This document shows, in pieces, positions 17,610 through 20,776 of a stretch of DNA of 20,776 bases. Every line of letters starts with the position of its first letter. Positions within the stretch are counted from its first letter, which is position 1. The translations under genes and the position numbers were made by a program. The DNA is from Phoronis australis (Eukaryota; Phoronida; Phoronidae): positions 1 to 20,776 of the forward strand of contig NMRA01001421.1 in the NCBI GenBank assembly GCA_002633005.1, given 5' to 3'. The notes under the pieces are model-generated. The model was given only the letters and a program-made list of their open reading frames with translations. It ran no database searches and was not told the origin of the DNA.

Positions 17610-17697
17610 CCTAAATTGTTGTAAATATGATCCTGATGACGTCTAATACATAGACAAAACATTGATTGAACATGAACTTTTTTATTTGTGCGGCGAT
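17609..17697 (+). repeat. PLE2 inverted terminal arm, right
   Basis: Plus-strand partner of 16417-16504, joined directly to the truncated 5' side of the PLE2 body. It is a minimal version of the head-to-head second copy seen in PLE1, here only the terminal ~89 bp. Confidence 0.85.
17633..17659 (+). ncRNA. Eroded hammerhead-like core, PLE2 right end
   Basis: CTGATGA (17633-17639) is followed, after one extra base, by a clean stem II: GTCTA (17641-17645) and TAGAC (17651-17655). The GAAA box has become AAAA and stem III is not palindromic, so it is probably inactive. The extra base after CTGATGA is shared with PLE1. Confidence 0.4.
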
Positions 17698-17786
17698 CGT
17701 CCGGTTTTTAGGTAGAGTTGTGAACGGGCTTTCAGAAGATATTTTTAATTTTTTGCTTGGACTCTACTTGTGCTAAATGCTTATAG
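17698..17786 (+). repeat. ~550-bp repeat, copy A, part 3
   Basis: After PLE2, homology to copy B resumes: CCGGTTTTTAGGTAG, then AACGGGCTTTCAGAAGA and ATTTTTTGCT match 18256-18310. This shows that PLE2 sits inside copy A and that copies A and B are adjacent direct repeats. Confidence 0.75.
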
Positions 17787-18310
17787 AGGCCGTAATTTTT
17801 TACGAACACGGCTGAAAATGGGTACGATTATTGTGACAGACGTGTGCTACAGATATGCCGGAAATTATTTAGGCCTTCGGCCGGTAAAAGATGACGGAAA
17901 TATCGGCAATTGTGCATGTGCAACTCGATTTCGGGATGAAAACGTTTTGTCCTGTAGCTTCGAAAATTTTCATGTTCTAGTTTCCTGTGACTAGCTATTA
18001 TCAAGTGCTGCTTAACCGGAAGTTGCGTTCCACGTGGCGGATCTGGCGCATTTTCACCCATTTTCAATTGTGTTGGAGTGCCATTTTGAACGGGAAGAGC
18101 AAACGACGTGAATTTTTGCATGTGTATTCTTTAATTTATACTCTTTCAAATGATCTTCACCATTTTTTCTCAGACTTACCCTTTTTGAGTTATTTGACTT
18201 TGAATTTCAAAAAATGCAAAATTTTTCGAAAATTTCGTCAACTTTTTTGAAATTATACCGCTTGGTAGTGTTTTTAACGGGCTTTCAGAAGACGTTCACC
18301 ATTTTTTGCT
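17787..18310 (+). repeat. ~550-bp repeat, copy B (uninterrupted)
   Basis: This is the intact second unit of the tandem pair and the reference that reveals the breaks in copy A. It keeps GTAATTTTTTACG, AGACGTGTGCTAC, AACCGGAAGTTGC (18014-18026), GAACGGGAAGAG and AACGGGCTTTCAGAAGA. The YY1-like and NRF1-like words of copy A are mutated here (GATGACGG, GCATGTGC). No coding sequence survives comparison of the two copies, so it is a non-coding repeat of unknown origin. Confidence 0.8.
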
Positions 18311-18470
18311 ACAACATATACTTTTTGAATTATTCGAGATTTCCTGATAAAGCAGTTCCTTTTTTGACTGGTTTTGCTGAATTTTTGTTGGTTTACCGTC
18401 TATTGAACAAGACTTTAGCTTATTTCTTACTAATTTCTGACATCTTCATTCGTCATATGATTGCTATTAT

Positions 18471-18526
18471 CATGTTCATCATTGCCACTTTCATCGTCAT
18501 CATCATTGTCATCATCATCTCCATTG
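18471..18526. repeat. Imperfect ATC/CAT microsatellite
   Basis: A degenerate run of TCATCAT-type triplets. It makes an open frame spell a string of Ile, Val and Met that imitates a membrane segment. This is low-complexity DNA, not a gene. Confidence 0.85.
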
Positions 18527-20756
18527 TCGTATGTTCAGTCAATTTCGCCAAGTGTCGCTCCTCCGAGCACTTTAATTTTGTTTTGTTGTTTTTGTTTTGC
18601 ATTGTGGTTCTTGTAATACAATTTGGTTGTCTGTTGTTAATATTTAGCCATTTATTTGCACATGAAGCTTAGTGTCTAATTTTAACTAAGGTACGGCAAA
18701 TTTCAGCTAAAGGACCCACTGTACTCTGGAATTTACTGACAGGAAAAATCTTTCGCGATCTATAAGTGCTTTTCTTCATCGCCCTAGCGTGAAACTGGGA
18801 ACAAGCTACAGAGGCCGTTGTCCGACAATTGCCGAGGCTACTGGCAACTGCCTTTCCACTTGGCAGCAAACCAACCGTCCTTGCTGGCCGTCAAACTGTA
18901 ATGTAATAAAAAAAACAACTACGCAAGTTGATTTTTTAACAAGTAGTAACGCGCACCTTTGTTCCGGTGTTTTTTACTGCCCGGCTCCCAAGAGACAAAT
19001 CCTATTGTCGTGAAAAGGTTTGCAATCGATATCCCCGTTGTCTAAGAATAAAATCCCTCGATTAGTTAACCAAAACACAAAGTAATTGACCAAAAGGCGG
19101 TGCGTGACGGGGAGGAGTGTAATAAACCGTAGTTTATTAGTTGAATGTTTGCGATGGGAAAGTTGTGGACGCAGCATTTTTTCATGTATTCAAGGCCTGC
19201 GTGCAACAAGTGCCCTTCCCGCGCGGTGCCTTGTTCCCGTCGGTGTTCCAGTAGGCCTAGTAGTTTATATATAGGAACCTATCTGAAGTAACGAAAATTC
19301 TTCCTTATACGTTTAATCTCATTGATAATTAAACTATACCACTTGCCCATGTATCAAGTATTCTTTCTGAAGTTGTTCACCGGCAGTTGTATTCTGAGAA
19401 GTAGGCTGTCGCTCACTGTTCATGCAAGGTAACCGAAGTGGGTCAAAGTCGTCGGTGACTCCGGTGGAAATTTAGTTACTTAATTCCATAGAGTTGCCAA
19501 TCTAATCTTTAGCTTTCTTATCGTATGTTTTATTGTTGCGCTGCCAACGACCGTCGAAGATTCAGAGAACTAGCGCGAATATCGTCGAAAACTATCAATC
19601 GTGAACATTGCTCTGTTTTCAACAAATATTGTCTACAGGACGGCTACAGTTAAACTAATCTAAATTCCAATTGTGTACAAATTTCGAGACTTTATGTCTC
19701 CACTTGATAAAATTTCGCTCTTCACTACCACCGGGCAATGGGTGATTTTTCCTGCTAAAACAGACGCTGGTTTTCGCCCGGAGTCTTTACTTTCGTCGAA
19801 GACTGAGGCGTACTTAGTTTTCCCCAGGCCAAATATTACTTTTCGGTGTTATCGATGAATATCCTTAATGGAATTTTGTTCTGATATTACATTTGGTTGC
19901 TCTGCACATGATTACACAAGTGTTACTTGATGCATAACACACTCAGCGTGGTCGAATCTCACTTCCGACTTGCGTAAATCTAAAATGGCAGAGTGTCACT
20001 GGGCTCCAAATCGTGGTAAGTGCGGACTTTTATGAATTTTCGCCCACGTACTTCGTTATGATCACCGCGTAGTTACTGATTTCTTCTTCATAAGATGTTT
20101 TAACATCCTAATAATTGTGGCAGTCACGTGCAACTAGGTCTTTCGTAATTGTTTGAATTAACCGAAGGATTCTTGCGATGACGTAGCTAGAGGAAAGTCC
20201 GTTCGTTAACATACATCTGGCAATTTATGAGTTCACATGTGGTCAGACTGATGCTTTTACCATATTATAGGAACATTTTCACATGTGCTCGGTTACCGTT
20301 CCATGTAGGCTTTAAATTCTCGGCATAAGGATTGTGTTAACATTATGGAAAACTACGAAACTGACTTTACACCAAAGTTCCCAAAAAGGGTCGCGGTGCA
20401 GGCTATCTAAAAGGGTGGTCGTATTCTGTTTTTTTGCCGATTCATTGAAATCACGAAAAGTATCTGTATTCTAATTTGCAATTGACGCACGTCGACAAAA
20501 TACAGTAAGTACCCGCAAAGTTCAAGTTTGGACTTGCAATTTCATTGAAATGGTCACAGTTTACGGTTCACGCGCACTTATCAACCGCGCACATTCGTTG
20601 AAGTTCTCGCTGATTTTTCACCAGTAATGTTCTTGTCACCAGTAATTTCTTCCGTTTCAACTAATTTCTTCGTTAGTCATGCCGTTTCCGGTTCCCACAT
20701 TTTCATTAGTAGAGCTGTATTTTTCGATTCATATGGGACCTGATGTCGACATAGTT

Positions 20757-20776
20757 GTCGTCATCATCATCATCAT
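20757..20776. repeat. CAT microsatellite at the window end
   Basis: (CAT)n, preceded by GTCGT, runs off the end of the window, so its length is unknown. Confidence 0.8.

Larger units (their letters stand above)
16417..17697 (-). mobile_element. PLE2: second Penelope-like element family, truncated
   Basis: A 1.28-kb insertion in copy A of the ~550-bp repeat. A minus-strand body starts inside the RT at motif B and runs through the endonuclease to a 3' end at 16417. On the right, an inverted ~89-bp copy of that 3' end (17609-17697) is joined directly to the truncated 5' side. The layout is the same as PLE1 but the protein differs, so it is a separate family. No clear target-site duplication is visible, and the ends are set by where the arms stop matching. 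Confidence 0.85.
18311..20776. other. Terminal stretch with no firm gene
   Basis: No gene can be called. One weak candidate is a possible first coding exon at 19985-20015: AAAATGG start context, eleven codons open, then CGTG|GTAAGT. A Cys-rich patch at 18788-18902 follows a good acceptor-like tract (TTCTTCATCGCCCTAG) but matches no domain well. The rest shows nothing recognisable. Confidence 0.4.

Noticed and set aside
18214-18672. 152-codon open frame that looks like a membrane protein
   Set aside because: The hydrophobic part is translated from an ATC/CAT microsatellite and T-rich DNA, and it overlaps the end of the ~550-bp repeat.
18788-18902. Kringle-like exon (GTSYRG ... TGNCLSTW)
   Set aside because: YRG, Cys and Trp occur in kringle order, but the spacing between YRG, G-x-C and W is wrong for the family and there is an extra Cys. 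No neighbouring exon is seen.

Overview
The window looks like repeat-dense DNA from a metazoan nuclear genome. It is AT-leaning, has no operons or long open reading frames, is full of broken transposable elements, and has one unresolved base at 1530. The element repertoire (EN-containing Penelope-like elements, a CR1/Jockey-group LINE ending in a short TAA-type repeat, many short inverted-repeat elements) suits a marine invertebrate such as a hemichordate or cephalochordate, but nothing here fixes the species. I find no complete host gene, no tRNA and no rRNA. The only real coding sequence I recognise is decayed retroelement reverse transcriptase and GIY-YIG endonuclease.

Left third (1-5261): mostly featureless DNA, with a strikingly uniform 47-bp minisatellite (1531-2444, 19.4 copies) and three dispersed copies of a ~48-bp repeat (3225-3384). 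Middle (5262-8992): a field of small non-autonomous elements. These are three copies of a GC-rich palindromic element, a pair of inverted 605/676-bp arms whose inner ends carry hAT-like CAG termini, a 22-bp tandem repeat between the arms, and an ~790-bp element whose two inverted ends are each built from 16-bp tandem units. From 8993 to 12127 I see almost nothing.

Right (12128-18310): a nested stack. A ~550-bp non-coding repeat lies in tandem. Its second copy is intact (17787-18310). Its first copy is split twice: by a 5'-truncated LINE (12203-15985) and by a Penelope-like element, PLE2 (16417-17697). The LINE is itself split by another Penelope-like element, PLE1 (12798-15305), flanked by an 11-bp target-site duplication at which the LINE reading frame resumes. 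The order of events is therefore tandem repeat, then LINE, then PLE1, with PLE2 as a separate later event in the same repeat copy.

Both PLEs share an architecture: a 5'-truncated minus-strand body joined head-to-head to a shorter inverted copy, so both outer ends are element 3' ends. These ends carry hammerhead-ribozyme-like motifs, clear in PLE1 and eroded in PLE2. PLE1's arms are about 745-765 bp, so a read-through transcript would fold into a long hairpin. The last stretch (18311-20776) holds microsatellites and at most one weak first-exon candidate.
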